Assembly (NCBI GenBank): GCA_050300015.1
Contig: JBNKWZ010000013.1
Span: 31,599-95,598 of the forward strand
Length of the DNA stretch: 64,000 nucleotides
Source of the DNA: CAYZQH01 sp050300015
GTDB lineage: Bacteria > Pseudomonadota > Gammaproteobacteria > Pseudomonadales > Cellvibrionaceae
Direction: 5' to 3'
The stretch's first letter is position 1, and each line of letters opens with the position of its first letter. Under the pieces are notes generated by a model. The model was not told the DNA's origin and did not search any database. It saw only the letters and a program-made list of their open reading frames with translations. This document shows, piece by piece, positions 25,854 to 35,719 of this stretch. A program made the position numbers and the translations under genes.

Positions 25854-28235
25854 TTATGGGGTTTTCTGACGAGTAACCACCAGCGTCTGCCCCGCTTTAA
25901 GTTCCAATTGGAAAAGTGGCCCCTCAGCTTTAGAGGATAAACGCCGACCATCGACGGTAGCGCTAAAATTTTGCGCAAATAATGCGCTGCGAACCGCCAC
26001 ATTGTTGTCGCGATGGCTTTTTAAAACGGCGCGTTGTAATTGCCCACCCTGCCAATGTAAATCCACTTCTATATTGCCGCGCGCCATCAACCCCGTCACC
26101 GAACCTTGGTCCCAAACGGCAGGCAATGCGGGCAACAAGTGAACTTCACCTTGATGACTTTGCAGAAGCATTTCGGCTACACCCGCTGTTGCACCAAAAT
26201 TGCCGTCGATTTGGAAAGGGGGGTGGTTGTCCCAGAGATTAGGCAAGGTGCTACGTAGAATTTGTTCGCTAAAGACTTTGTGTGCGCGATCGCCATCCAG
26301 TAATCGCGCCCAAAGGTTAATTTTCCATGCCTGCGCCCAACCCGTACCGCCATCCCCACGGGCGTTGAGCGTGGTTTTAGCAGCCTGTGCCCATTGCGGT
26401 TGGTGTGCCACTGAAATTTGTCGCCCAGGGTGCAAGGCAAATAAGTGTGACACGTGACGATGCTGGTTTTTGGGGTCGTCGATATCTTGCTGCCACTCCT
26501 GAAGCTGCCCCCAGCGACCTACGCGAAGCCCTGGATCAAGCTCATCGTAAACGGGTTGTAATTGCTGGATAAATGCCGAATCACCTAACAGTTTGGCGGC
26601 TGCCAAAGTATTGCGGAAGCAATCATAAACCACTTGTTGGCTCATGGCGGCCCCCACCACAAAGGGGCCATGCTCGGGAGAATAACTGGGTGATATCACC
26701 CACTTTGAAGTTTTTGGGTGGCGTACCAGAGCATCCAACCAAAACTGAGAGGCCTCTTTCATCACCGGGTAGGCACGGTTGGCCAGAAATTCGGTATCTC
26801 CCGTAAACAGGTAGCGCTCAAAATAATGCTGGGCCAACCAAGCGCCTGCCTCTGGCTGCCAAAATGACGTGGGCCATTTGATGAGCCCGGTAAACCCCCA
26901 AATATTGGTATTTAAAAACAAAGTCCAACCGCGGGCACCCATAACGCGTTTTGCCGCCTCGCGCCCGGGGACCACCAAACTATCCACAAAATCATACAGT
27001 GGCTCTGTCGTTTCTACCAAATTGGTGACCAAGGCAGGCCAGTAATTCATTTGTAAATTAATGTTCACATGGTAATCCGCATTCCACGGCGGATGCTTTG
27101 AAGGATTCCATACGCCTTGCAAATTGGCTGGCAGAGAACCTTCGCGCGAAGAGGCAATCAACAAATATCGGCCCCATTGAAATAACATTTGCTCAAGCGC
27201 TTTGTCCTCGGCAGAACCTTTGCCTTGATAACGTTTTAGTAATGCCGGTGTGGGGAGCGTTGGCACAGTAGGCGTCAACGATAAAGTCACGCGGTTAAAC
27301 AGCTTTTGGTAGTCATCCCGATGCGCTTTCAACAAGGTATCAAACCCTGCTAACAGAGCCGTATTTACACGCGCAGTGGCGCCAGTCCGATCGAGCGTGC
27401 CGCGGTAACTTGGGTACTGCTGTGCATAGTCGGTGGTGGCGGTCCAAACCAGCAAAACTTCATCCGCTGCAGTGATGTCTATGTGCTGGTCCGTGGTTTG
27501 AACGTCACCACCTTTAACGCTGACACCTACGGCCGTGAAGTACTGTAATTGGTTATCGGTGAGCGCTCCCTCGACCACTAACACGTTATTTTGATGAGAG
27601 CGCTTTACCGAGCGGTTATCCGGCAACTTCACGCCTAGACGCAAACTAATATGCTTAGGCTCACTGGCCCGAATTCGCGCCACGAAGACACCCGCAGGGT
27701 AGCTGGCGAAGTACTCTCGCGTCACTTTCACGTCACCCATATTGAAAGATACCGTGGCCAGGGCACGCGACAGGTCCAGTGCTCTGCGGTACTCGGTGAT
27801 GGGTGTGTCTTCAAGCTGATGCTCGAGACTTAAAGCCCCGAAACTTTGGTAGCGACCAAAGCCTTTGGTGTCGCGTCCCAACTGCTCGGCAGTAAATTCC
27901 GGGCTCAACTCGCCCTGCTCGATCAATAACTGTTGCACCTTGGCTAAGGCCGTCGGTTGCTGATCACTTGAAGGCCAGCCAAAATCGTAACCCTCGCTAG
28001 AGCCCGGCCCACCTTCCCAAAGTGTTTTCTCATTAAACTGCAGGGTTTCTTCACGAATACCGCCGGTGATAATTGCCCCCATGGCACCATTGCCAATGGG
28101 CAAACCTTCACTTTCCCAGTCTGTGGCAGGGGCATCAAACCAAAGGGTGAGGCCATCTTCAGCGTTTGCCGGTAAACCTAAAGCGGCCAGCGCCACGATG
28201 CAAAAACCAAAGACTGAACGTTTAAAGTCACTCAT
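25854..28235 (-). CDS. GH95 alpha-L-fucosidase, secreted
   Basis: A 793-residue exported enzyme of GH95, the family of Afc95A in the Cellvibrio japonicus xyloglucan locus. A Sec signal peptide (SVFGFCIVALAALGLPANA) precedes the N-terminal beta-domain, which starts with LWFDAPATDWESEGLPIGNGAMGA. The (alpha/alpha)6 region holds typical GH95 stretches such as PANLQGVWNP, WNADYHVNINLQMNYWPA, RHVSHLFALHPG and FQIDGNFGATAGVAEML, with the catalytic Asn/Asp residues in the NxN and DGNFG motifs. It would remove terminal alpha-1,2-fucose from the galactose of xyloglucan. No fucose catabolic genes are in the window. An ATG at 28253 would add six residues and break the signal less cleanly. Confidence 0.93.
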   Translation of the reverse strand: MSDFKRSVFGFCIVALAALGLPANAEDGLTLWFDAPATDWESEGLPIGNGAMGAIITGGIREETLQFNEKTLWEGGPGSSEGYDFGWPSSDQQPTALAKVQQLLIEQGELSPEFTAEQLGRDTKGFGRYQSFGALSLEHQLEDTPITEYRRALDLSRALATVSFNMGDVKVTREYFASYPAGVFVARIRASEPKHISLRLGVKLPDNRSVKRSHQNNVLVVEGALTDNQLQYFTAVGVSVKGGDVQTTDQHIDITAADEVLLVWTATTDYAQQYPSYRGTLDRTGATARVNTALLAGFDTLLKAHRDDYQKLFNRVTLSLTPTVPTLPTPALLKRYQGKGSAEDKALEQMLFQWGRYLLIASSREGSLPANLQGVWNPSKHPPWNADYHVNINLQMNYWPALVTNLVETTEPLYDFVDSLVVPGREAAKRVMGARGWTLFLNTNIWGFTGLIKWPTSFWQPEAGAWLAQHYFERYLFTGDTEFLANRAYPVMKEASQFWLDALVRHPKTSKWVISPSYSPEHGPFVVGAAMSQQVVYDCFRNTLAAAKLLGDSAFIQQLQPVYDELDPGLRVGRWGQLQEWQQDIDDPKNQHRHVSHLFALHPGRQISVAHQPQWAQAAKTTLNARGDGGTGWAQAWKINLWARLLDGDRAHKVFSEQILRSTLPNLWDNHPPFQIDGNFGATAGVAEMLLQSHQGEVHLLPALPAVWDQGSVTGLMARGNIEVDLHWQGGQLQRAVLKSHRDNNVAVRSALFAQNFSATVDGRRLSSKAEGPLFQLELKAGQTLVVTRQKTP

Positions 28236-28276
28236 TTGAATATCTATCCGCATTGGGTGCTTGTTCGTAATAAAGA

Positions 28277-28300
28277 AAAGGTGCGAATAAACGCACCTTT
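28277..28300 (-). terminator. Terminator-like hairpin between the MFS and GH95 genes
   Basis: Perfect 9-bp stem (AAAGGTGCG / CGCACCTTT, loop 6 nt). On the minus strand it is followed by TTTTCTTTATT-like sequence. It may terminate the transporter transcript, or attenuate it so that the glycosidases are made at a lower level. Confidence 0.65.
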
Positions 28301-28328
28301 ATTGATTTAATGAAAATGATCGGCGGGT

Positions 28329-29741
28329 TTAGCCTTTCATATCTTCCAGTTCAATGCCCTTGGTTTCATACACAAACTTGGCCACAAAGAAAACGGAAAT
28401 CAGTGCACACACAGTGTAAAAACCATAAGCGCCGGCAAGACCAATGGACGCCAACATTATCGGGAAGGTCATAGTAATTCCAAAGTTAGAGGTCCACTGG
28501 AAGAACCCTGCTACTGCAAGACCAGACCCACGGATTTGGTTGGGGAACATCTCGCCCAACATCACCCACATAATGGGGCCCCAAGAGAAATTAAAGAAAA
28601 TGACATAGGCGTTAGCCGCCAGCAATGCCACCATTCCCATAGAATCTGACAGGCTGACATCGCCTGCAGCATCACGCGTGGCGGTGGCAAATGCCCCCGC
28701 AGCAATACCGAGTGACACAGTCATGCCCACAGATCCAATCCACAGAAGGGGTTTACGGCCAATTTTATCCACCAATACCAGTGCCGCAATAACCGCGGCA
28801 ATACTCACACTGCCGCTGATCACATTCTGTAGTAGCGCATCGCTCTCAGTGAAACCCACTGACTGCCATAAGACTGCACCGTAATAAAACACCACATTAA
28901 TACCCACCAATTGCTGGAATGTGGCCAGACCAATACCAATCCACACAATGGGGCGCACTTTACCGGAGACTTTATCGAGCAAATCAGACATTTTGGGTCG
29001 ATGGTGATCCGCCGCCAAAGAGCCCTCAATTTCAGATAACTTAATGGCTCCTGTCTCGGCACCGTAGAGCGATGTGAGTACCTTAAGGGCCACTTCGTTT
29101 TTGCCCTTCACCACTAAAAAGCGCGGGCTTTCTGGAATCACCAACAAAGCAAGAAAGAAGATACCGGCGGGAATCAGTTCGATCCAAAACATCCAGCGCC
29201 AGGTGTCGTACCCCAACCACAGCTCATTGAGTGCGGAACCGGAGATGTTGGCCAACACATAGTTACTCAAGAACGCTGCCGTTAAGCCCGAAATAATGGC
29301 CACTTGCTGAATGGTGGCCAGCTTACCGCGCACCGCGGCAGGAGCCACCTCACTGATATAAGCCGGCGCCATCACGCTCGCCGCTCCCACGGCCAGGCCA
29401 CCAATGATGCGGTACATAATAAACTCAACCGAATTGGTGGCAATACCGGACCCCCAGGCCGATACGATAAAAAATACCGCTGCCACAATCATCATGGTGC
29501 GACGCCCGTAAAGGTCAGACATTTTGCCGGCCGCTGCCGCCCCCGCAGCACAACCCAGCAGCATGGACGCCACATTAAACCCTGTACCCATGGAATCTGA
29601 ATTGAAAGCGGTTTTAAGGCCATCCACGGTGCCGTTAATCACACCACTATCAAAGCCAAACAGAAAGCCACCGATGGTGGCCACGCAACTGATCAGCACC
29701 ACAAAACCGTAATTGGTCGTGTCACTCGAACTATTGGTCAT
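28329..29741 (-). CDS. MFS sugar:proton symporter (sugar porter family)
   Basis: A 470-residue inner-membrane transporter of the sugar-porter family (XylE, GLUT). There are twelve predicted helices; family motifs include GFLFGFDSGVINGT in the first helix, DLYGRRTMM (loop 2-3), RIIGGLAVGAASVMAPAYISE, PESPRFL at the centre, QQLVGINVVFYYG (sugar-binding QQ..G.N), DKIGRKPLL and the C-terminal ETKG. Likely substrate is xylose or glucose released by the glycosidases; xylB and xylA are divergent next door. The ATG at 29741 has AGGTGA 6-7 nt upstream; the frame is open to 29954 but the added residues are not part of the family. Confidence 0.9.
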   Translation of the reverse strand: MTNSSSDTTNYGFVVLISCVATIGGFLFGFDSGVINGTVDGLKTAFNSDSMGTGFNVASMLLGCAAGAAAAGKMSDLYGRRTMMIVAAVFFIVSAWGSGIATNSVEFIMYRIIGGLAVGAASVMAPAYISEVAPAAVRGKLATIQQVAIISGLTAAFLSNYVLANISGSALNELWLGYDTWRWMFWIELIPAGIFFLALLVIPESPRFLVVKGKNEVALKVLTSLYGAETGAIKLSEIEGSLAADHHRPKMSDLLDKVSGKVRPIVWIGIGLATFQQLVGINVVFYYGAVLWQSVGFTESDALLQNVISGSVSIAAVIAALVLVDKIGRKPLLWIGSVGMTVSLGIAAGAFATATRDAAGDVSLSDSMGMVALLAANAYVIFFNFSWGPIMWVMLGEMFPNQIRGSGLAVAGFFQWTSNFGITMTFPIMLASIGLAGAYGFYTVCALISVFFVAKFVYETKGIELEDMKG

Positions 29742-29882
29742 ATTTTCACCTGTCTTATTATAACGACTGCCCCGAAGGTGCCGGAACAGTGCCATCCCCA
29801 AAAAGGGCCCTATTAAACACCATTTGATCATACCAATCACGAAACGGTCATAAAAAAACCCGAAAAAATTAGACATTCGCAA

Positions 29883-29894
29883 GTAACCGGTTAC
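29883..29894. promoter_or_regulatory. Palindromic LacI/GalR-type operator
   Basis: The 12-bp perfect palindrome GTAACCGGTTAC has the central CG and arm spacing of LacI/GalR-family operators. It lies 142 bp upstream of the MFS start and 166 bp upstream of xylB. A LacI-family repressor responding to xylose or another released sugar is expected, but its gene is not in the window. Confidence 0.55.
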
Positions 29895-29970
29895 ATGATT
29901 TTTGGGTTTGACTCCCCCGCCCAACGGAGGCAGTATTGCCGCCTTTAGGGCCACAGAGGCCGATGTGTAA

Positions 29971-30026
29971 GGAACCTCTGATCAAGTCCAAATGGTTTCT
30001 GCCGTTTGGACTTGATCAGAGGTTCC
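29971..30026. repeat. Perfect 22-bp inverted repeat before xylB
   Basis: Arms 29971-29992 (beginning GGAACCTCTGATCAAGTCC) and 30005-30026 are exactly complementary; the loop is the 12 nt TGGTTTCTGCCG. It ends 34 bp before the xylB start, where a promoter or 5' leader would lie. No T-run follows in either direction. A half-copy sits at 11827-11857. Confidence 0.85.
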
Positions 30027-30060
30027 CCTAAAGAAAACCCGCGATTAATAAGGTTCAGAC

Positions 30061-31551
30061 ATGTTATTTCTTGGAATTGATGTGGGCAGCTCTTCAGTAA
30101 AACTGTCTGTACTCGACGGTGAAACGGGCAAGAGCGTGGCACAAACCCAGTACCCCGCCACGGAGCTTACCATTGCCAGTCCGGCGCCGGGATTTGCCGA
30201 GCAAGCCCCCGAAACCTGGTGGGAATGCGTATGTGCTGGGCTTAACATCCTCAGGGAGAAAGTCGACCTAAAGGCCATTTCTGCCATAGGCATCGCCTAC
30301 CAAATGCATGGCTTGGTGCTGGTGGACGAAAAACATCAAGTATTGCGCCCCGCCATTATTTGGTGCGACAGTCGAGCGATCCCTTACGGTGACGAAGCCT
30401 TAGAGAGCCTAGGTACCGATTACTGCTACAGCCATCTACTGAACGCACCGGGCAATTTTACGGCTGCCAAGCTCCGTTGGGTGCAAGAGAACCAGCCCGA
30501 GATTTATGCGAATATACACGCCGCCATGCTACCCGGTGATTACATCGCTATGCGTCTGTCCGGTGTCATCAACACCACTGCCACGGGCTTATCCGAAGGC
30601 ACACTTTGGGACTACAAGGCGCGCGCACCTGCGCAGGCACTGTTGGACCATTGGGGCATGTCGCCTGAGCTACTGCCTGAAATTGTCCCAACACTGGGCT
30701 TCCAGTCGGCCGTAAGTGACACTATGGCAGAAGAACTTGGCCTTAATCGTGGCACACCGATTACCTACCGAGCCGGCGACCAACCCAACAACGCCTTGAG
30801 CCTGTTTGCCCTAGAACCCGGCGAAGTGGCCGCCACAGCGGGCACTTCGGGCGTCATTTACGCGGTGACCAATCAACCGGCCACCGACCCCGAGGGCCGG
30901 GTCAATACCTTCTTACACGTATCCGATACCGCTGACACGCCGCGTAATGGGGTACTGGCCTGTGTCAACGGTACCGGTCGTGCGTACAGCTGGTTACGCC
31001 AAACCCTGGCGCAAGCAGGTGGCGACGCCGCCTACCCCGTACTGAACGAATTGGCCGAGGCCACGCCCATTGGCGCAGACGGGCTAATGGTCCTCCCCTT
31101 CGGCAACGGCGCAGAACGCTTGCTTCAAAATCGTAATCTTGGTGCGAAAATGCTGAATTTGGACTTCAACCGTCACCAATTGGGGCATTTGGTCAGGGCA
31201 ACCCAGGAGGGTATCGCTTTTGCGTTGAATATGGGCTTTGGCGTGTTAGAATCCATCGGCGCGCAGTGCCGTACCGTTAAAGCTGGGCACAGTAATTTGT
31301 TTTTAAGCCCCCTCTTTTGTGAGGTGTTCGCCAATACCACCGGTGCCACGGTTGAGCTCTATGACACCGACGGCGCCGAGGGCGCTGCACGAGCGGCAGC
31401 CATTGGAGCAGGCTTTTACACTACATCGTCGGCGGCGTTCTCGCATTTAACACAGATTAAGCGTATCGAACCCACATCCGAATTAACGGAGCACTACCAG
31501 GCGGCCTACCAACGTTGGCAACTTGCCCTAAAGCAAGCATTGTTGGCTTAG
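30061..31551 (+). CDS. xylB: Xylulokinase
   Basis: A 496-residue FGGY kinase that phosphorylates D-xylulose to xylulose 5-phosphate. N-terminal FLGIDVGSSSVKLSV, YQMHGLVLVD with the xylulokinase-type QMHG motif, IIWCDSRA, GDYIAMRLSG, the catalytic AGDQPNNALS and the C-terminal ATP-binding half (VKAGHSNLFLSPLFCEVFAN) are all present. It is 39 bp from xylA and transcribed with it; the leader may include the long inverted repeat. Divergent from the sugar transporter. Confidence 0.95.
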   Translation: MLFLGIDVGSSSVKLSVLDGETGKSVAQTQYPATELTIASPAPGFAEQAPETWWECVCAGLNILREKVDLKAISAIGIAYQMHGLVLVDEKHQVLRPAIIWCDSRAIPYGDEALESLGTDYCYSHLLNAPGNFTAAKLRWVQENQPEIYANIHAAMLPGDYIAMRLSGVINTTATGLSEGTLWDYKARAPAQALLDHWGMSPELLPEIVPTLGFQSAVSDTMAEELGLNRGTPITYRAGDQPNNALSLFALEPGEVAATAGTSGVIYAVTNQPATDPEGRVNTFLHVSDTADTPRNGVLACVNGTGRAYSWLRQTLAQAGGDAAYPVLNELAEATPIGADGLMVLPFGNGAERLLQNRNLGAKMLNLDFNRHQLGHLVRATQEGIAFALNMGFGVLESIGAQCRTVKAGHSNLFLSPLFCEVFANTTGATVELYDTDGAEGAARAAAIGAGFYTTSSAAFSHLTQIKRIEPTSELTEHYQAAYQRWQLALKQALLA

Positions 31552-31590
31552 ACGTCTTTCTACACCACTGAACTAAACAGGTAACCCACT

Positions 31591-32925
31591 ATGAAAGTGA
31601 CCATCGGCGAAAAAGAATATTTTCCCGGCATCAATAAAATTCAATACGAAGGACCTGAGTCGGACAATCCATTAGCATTTCGTTACTATGATGAAAACCG
31701 CGTCATTGCCGGACGCACTATGAAAGAGTTCTTCAAATTCGCAACCTGCTATTGGCATACCTTTAACGACACTACAGGCGACCCTTTTGGCCCCGGCACC
31801 AAGCGTTGGTCTTGGTTTGAGGCAGCGGACCCAGAGACCCGCGCGCGCAACAAAATGGACGCCGCCTTCGAATTTATCACCAAACTCGGTACGCCTTACT
31901 ACTGTTTTCACGATGTGGACTTGGTGGAAGAAGGTAGCGCTAACCGCGCAGAGTTCAGCAAACGCCTGTCCACGATTGTGGATTACGCCAAAGAGAAAAT
32001 GTCGGCCTCTGGCGTTAAGTTACTTTGGGGCACAGCTAACCTGTTCACCAACCCACGCTTCATGAATGGTGCCTCCACAAACCCTGACTTTAATGTGGTA
32101 GCGTATGCCGGCGCACAATTAAAAGATGCGTTGGATGCCACTATCGCACTTAATGGTGAGAACTACGTGTTTTGGGGTGGCCGTGAAGGTTATATGAGCT
32201 TGCTCAACACAGACATGAAGCGTGAGCAAGAGCACATGGCACGCTTTCTAACCATGGCGCGCGATTATGCTCGCTCGCAAGGCTTTAAAGGCACTTTCTT
32301 TATTGAGCCTAAACCCATGGAGCCTTCCAAGCATCAATACGATTTTGACTCGGCAACGGTAATCGGCTTTTTGCGGGCCCACGGTCTCGACAAAGACTTT
32401 AAACTCAACATCGAAACCAACCACGCAACGCTTGCGCAACACACCATGGAGCACGAGCTGCAAACAGCTGCCGACGCCGGGATGTTAGGCTCCATTGATG
32501 CCAACCGCGGCGATTACCAAAACTCTTGGGATACTGACCAATTCCCCATGAATATCAACGAAACCGTTGAAATGTTGATGGTTATTCTGCGTGCAGGTGG
32601 CTTCCAGGGTGGCGGTGTCAACTTCGACGCCAAAGCACGTCGTAACTCCACCGACCCCATCGATTTGTTTTACGGTCATATTGGTGGCATGGACACATTT
32701 GCCCGCGCATTGATCATTGCTGATGATCTATTACAAAATTCTGCCATCGAAGAAATGCGTAAAACCCGTTACGCGACATTTGATGCAGGTAAAGGCAAAG
32801 ACTTTGAAGAAGGTAAATTGTCTTTGGCAGACCTTGCAGCCATTGGTAACGAAGGTGGTGAGCCGGCTCAAACCAGCGGTCAGCAAGAGCTGTACGAAAA
32901 CATCATCAACCGCTTTATTAAGTAA
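31591..32925 (+). CDS. xylA: Xylose isomerase
   Basis: A 444-residue class II xylose isomerase that interconverts D-xylose and D-xylulose using two divalent metals. The catalytic pair H107 and D110 is in YYCFHDVDLVEEG. Metal-site motifs follow: FIEPKPMEPSKHQYDFD, NIETNHATLAQH and DANRGD. The start has AGGTAA about 9 nt upstream. With xylB it forms the xylose entry route to the pentose phosphate pathway, using the xylose freed by the GH31 enzyme. A hairpin follows its stop codon. Confidence 0.98.
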   Translation: MKVTIGEKEYFPGINKIQYEGPESDNPLAFRYYDENRVIAGRTMKEFFKFATCYWHTFNDTTGDPFGPGTKRWSWFEAADPETRARNKMDAAFEFITKLGTPYYCFHDVDLVEEGSANRAEFSKRLSTIVDYAKEKMSASGVKLLWGTANLFTNPRFMNGASTNPDFNVVAYAGAQLKDALDATIALNGENYVFWGGREGYMSLLNTDMKREQEHMARFLTMARDYARSQGFKGTFFIEPKPMEPSKHQYDFDSATVIGFLRAHGLDKDFKLNIETNHATLAQHTMEHELQTAADAGMLGSIDANRGDYQNSWDTDQFPMNINETVEMLMVILRAGGFQGGGVNFDAKARRNSTDPIDLFYGHIGGMDTFARALIIADDLLQNSAIEEMRKTRYATFDAGKGKDFEEGKLSLADLAAIGNEGGEPAQTSGQQELYENIINRFIK

Positions 32926-32943
32926 TCCTATTGTTCTACAAGT

Positions 32944-32967
32944 GGCGCCAAGGCTGAACTTGGCGCC
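32944..32967 (+). terminator. Probable terminator of xylBA
   Basis: 9-bp perfect stem GGCGCCAAG / CTTGGCGCC with loop GCTGAA, followed by CACTCCCTTTTCTT. The T-run is interrupted, so strength is uncertain. Confidence 0.55.
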
Positions 32968-33194
32968 CACTCCCTTTTCTTACTCCAAGAATCGGCCAAT
33001 CACCTCTTCTTCGATTACCCCCAAATATCCCCCCCTCTGTAATCAAACGCGCGAAAATATATTGCGCCACCATTTTATACTCCATTTCTAGACCACAACT
33101 GGCACATGAAATTTTGTTGCTGCAGTTAACAAATTCCGACTCAACCCTACCGAAGGTCTTTTTTTCGCAGCCAAATTTGAACGGCTTCCATTGA

Positions 33195-34361
33195 CGCCCA
33201 CTTGAAGCTGCAGAAAAGTCTCAGCTGTTCGGCATTTATCAAGATGCGGGTAACGATTTTACGGTGAAGTTGTCCACCATGCTTCAAGCGGTATTGTCGT
33301 CACCCAACTTTTTATATCACTTAGAGTTTGGTAAGCCTGTCAATGCGGATGTGGTACCTCTGACCTCTTACGAAATTGCCGCGCGACTGTCCTTCTTTTT
33401 GTGGCGCAGCGCACCAGACGTTATTTTGCTGCAAGAAGCCGAGGCCGACCGTTTACAAACCAAGGCCCAAATCTTGGCGCAAGCTGAACGCATGCTCAAC
33501 GACCCTCGCGCAAAAATTGCCGTTGGCTTATTCCACAAAGAGTGGATGAAACTTGAAGACCCAGAGCCCGGTGCACCCAATGAAGCACAGAAACACGCCA
33601 ACATCGAAGATACGGTACGTACCATTACCGAATTTACGTATACCGACGACGGCTCTCTCGAGGACATCTTTCACGTGTCTTACGGGTTTTTAAATGAGCA
33701 CACCCAAGATCTATACAGCATCACAAGTGCGCCCATTGCATCCGGCACCGACGGCTACGACAAATATCAGTTACCCGCCAGCCAGCGCGCAGGCTTACTC
33801 AATCGCGCGGGCTTTTTAAGCTTTAACACACCACCTTCTGGCCGCGGAAAATTTGTTCGCGAGCAGGTGCTTTGTGGGGTCATTCCACAACCTCCAGCAG
33901 ACTTTGTGCCTGAAATACCAGAGGGCAACCCAGAAGACCCACCTCGCATGCGTTGGATTGAGCACGTAACCAACCCCGCGTGTGGTGGCTGTCACCGTCT
34001 GATGGACCCGCTGGGTTTTGGCTTCGATCACTATGACGAAATGGGCGAATGGCGAGACACCATCGGCAACTGGGATGTGGATGCGACGGGCGAAGTTGTA
34101 GAAACCAGTGACATTAATGTGTCCTTCGATGGCAGCCGAGAACTACAAACGCTTTTGGCCACCAGCAAGGACACCGAAGCGTGCTACTCGTTGCAGTGGT
34201 TTCGATTTGGCATTGGGCGTCAACCCGGTATGGCGGACAGTTGCTCATTAGCACAAATTAACCAGCTGGCATCCCGTCATAACTACAACATTCGAGAAGT
34301 GATGATGGCTCTGACACAGTCCGACGCGTTCCGTTTTCGTCGCGCCGAACCAACACAATAG
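33195..34361 (+). pseudogene. DUF1592/DUF1588/DUF1585 protein, 5'-truncated
   Basis: The C-terminal two thirds of a planctomycete-type cytochrome-like (PSD1-associated) protein. The visible parts are KLSTMLQAVLSSPNFLYHLEFG and YEIAARLSFFLWRSAPD (DUF1592), RAGLLNRAGFLSFN and SPVRRGKFVREQVLC-like (DUF1588; here SGRGKFVREQVLCG), and a CGGCHRLMDPLGFGFDHYD haem-like motif, then DUF1585. The frame is open from 33195, after an in-frame TGA at 33192, and homologous sequence starts at once, so the N-terminal region (DUF1587 and DUF1595 in full-length members) is missing. The GTG at 33264 is not a credible natural start. It is followed by the broken DUF1552 gene, its usual partner. Confidence 0.8.
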
Positions 34362-34380
34362 TGCGGCAAGGGAAAAGACT

Positions 34381-35662
34381 ATGAGTTTATTAATTCAAAC
34401 CAGCAATCCATTCACGCGGCGCGCCCTTCTCAAAAGTGTGGGTGCCGTAACGGCATTGCTCCAGAGGTTGTACCTGCGGGCAGCGAAACCGACTTTACCT
34501 TTGGCTCGGCCGCGCAAACCTTGGAAGATTACAAATCGGACATTACCTAACTTCACGGTATTGACCTGAAAACCTGGACCACCAATCGCATCCCCAACGA
34601 CCACCCCCCGTGGTAAACCAGTTACTCACCGCGGCAGACTCCATCGACCCCATGGACGGCAGTAACCCCGCCGTTTCGGGCTCCTGGTTATCCAGCGGAC
34701 AATCCATCGATCAATTTATCGCCGGTCGTTTAATGGCAAACTCCGCCACCCAAACCCGTTACCGTTCCATTGTGGCCGGTGCGGACACGGGCACCTTTGC
34801 CTGAAAGCAAGTTTTCAGGGCACCGGGTGAGCCCATCTTCCCTGAGAACAATGCACGCAACCTTCACCAACGCATTTTTGAAGGCGTTACGCCCGGTGGT
34901 GAAGTAGACCCCAATTTGACAGAAAAACTGGTGCGCCAACAAAGTGTGGTGGACGCGTTACAAGCGGAGCTTAGTAGGATATTGAACCGTGTGGGCAGTG
35001 CAGACCGTCAGAAAATTGAAGCGCATATTTCCGCCGTACGTGAAATTGAAAACCGTATCGCTTTTGACATGCAATACGGCGGTGGTGCTGCCTGTGAAAT
35101 CCCTACTTTAAAGAGCAATTCCGGCAGTGGTGACGAACGTCATCGCATCAATGGCGAGAACATGATGGACATCATCGCTCAAGCTTTTGCCTGTGACCAA
35201 ACGCGGGTAGCCACTTTGCAATGGGCCAACGGTGCCTCGGGCATTCGTTTTTCTTCCCTCGGCATTAGCGAGGGCCATCACGATTTAACCCACGACAATT
35301 TCAATCAAAATGCGGGCAAGCGTGCACAAATTGCAGGTTGGTACGCCGAGCGCTTTAAGTACTTTATCGAGAAGTTGAAGTCCATTCCCGAGGGCGACGG
35401 CACTGTGCTCGACAATACTGTCATTTTGTGGACCAGTGAGCACAACGGTATTCAGCAACACGGCCGCACCAATGTGCCGTTTATTTTGGCAGGCCAACTT
35501 GGCGGCGCCTTTAACACCGGGCGATTTTTGGATTTCAGTCGCAACACCTTGGCCCACAACGATGTGTCTGTGTCCATCGCGCAAGGTATGGGTCTGACTG
35601 ACGTGACCTCATTTGGTAAAGCGAGTTTGGTTCAGGGACCGATTCCGGGGTTGATGGCTTAA
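34381..35662 (+). pseudogene. DUF1552 protein, broken by frameshifts and stops
   Basis: Remnant of a DUF1552 protein, the usual partner of DUF1592 genes. It begins with a twin-arginine-like leader (NPFTRRALLKSVGAV) and then breaks. Matching stretches are spread over frames: ETDFTFGSAAQTLEDYKSDIT ends at a TAA (34548-34550); SIDPMDG to GADTGTFA ends at a TGA (34802-34804) where the family normally has Trp; and the remainder (EKLVRQQSVVDALQAELSRIL to the end, 34916-35662) is open and well conserved. There are thus at least two stops and two frame changes. The intact 248-residue C-terminal ORF might still be read from an internal start, but function is doubtful. Confidence 0.82.
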
Positions 35663-35719
35663 ATGCACAAGCGGCGTCATACATACACGCGGCTTATCAT
35701 GACTGATCATTGCCCAATC

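Larger units (their letters stand above)
29742..30060. other. 319-bp divergent control region of MFS gene and xylB
   Basis: The intergenic region contains a LacI-type operator at 29883-29894 and a long perfect inverted repeat at 29971-30026, listed separately. I see no gene. Promoters were not pinned down by eye on either side. Confidence 0.5.

Noticed and set aside
33264..34361. Intact 365-codon gene beginning with GTG
   Set aside because: Homologous sequence starts before the GTG and directly after an in-frame stop, so the gene is 5'-truncated rather than complete.
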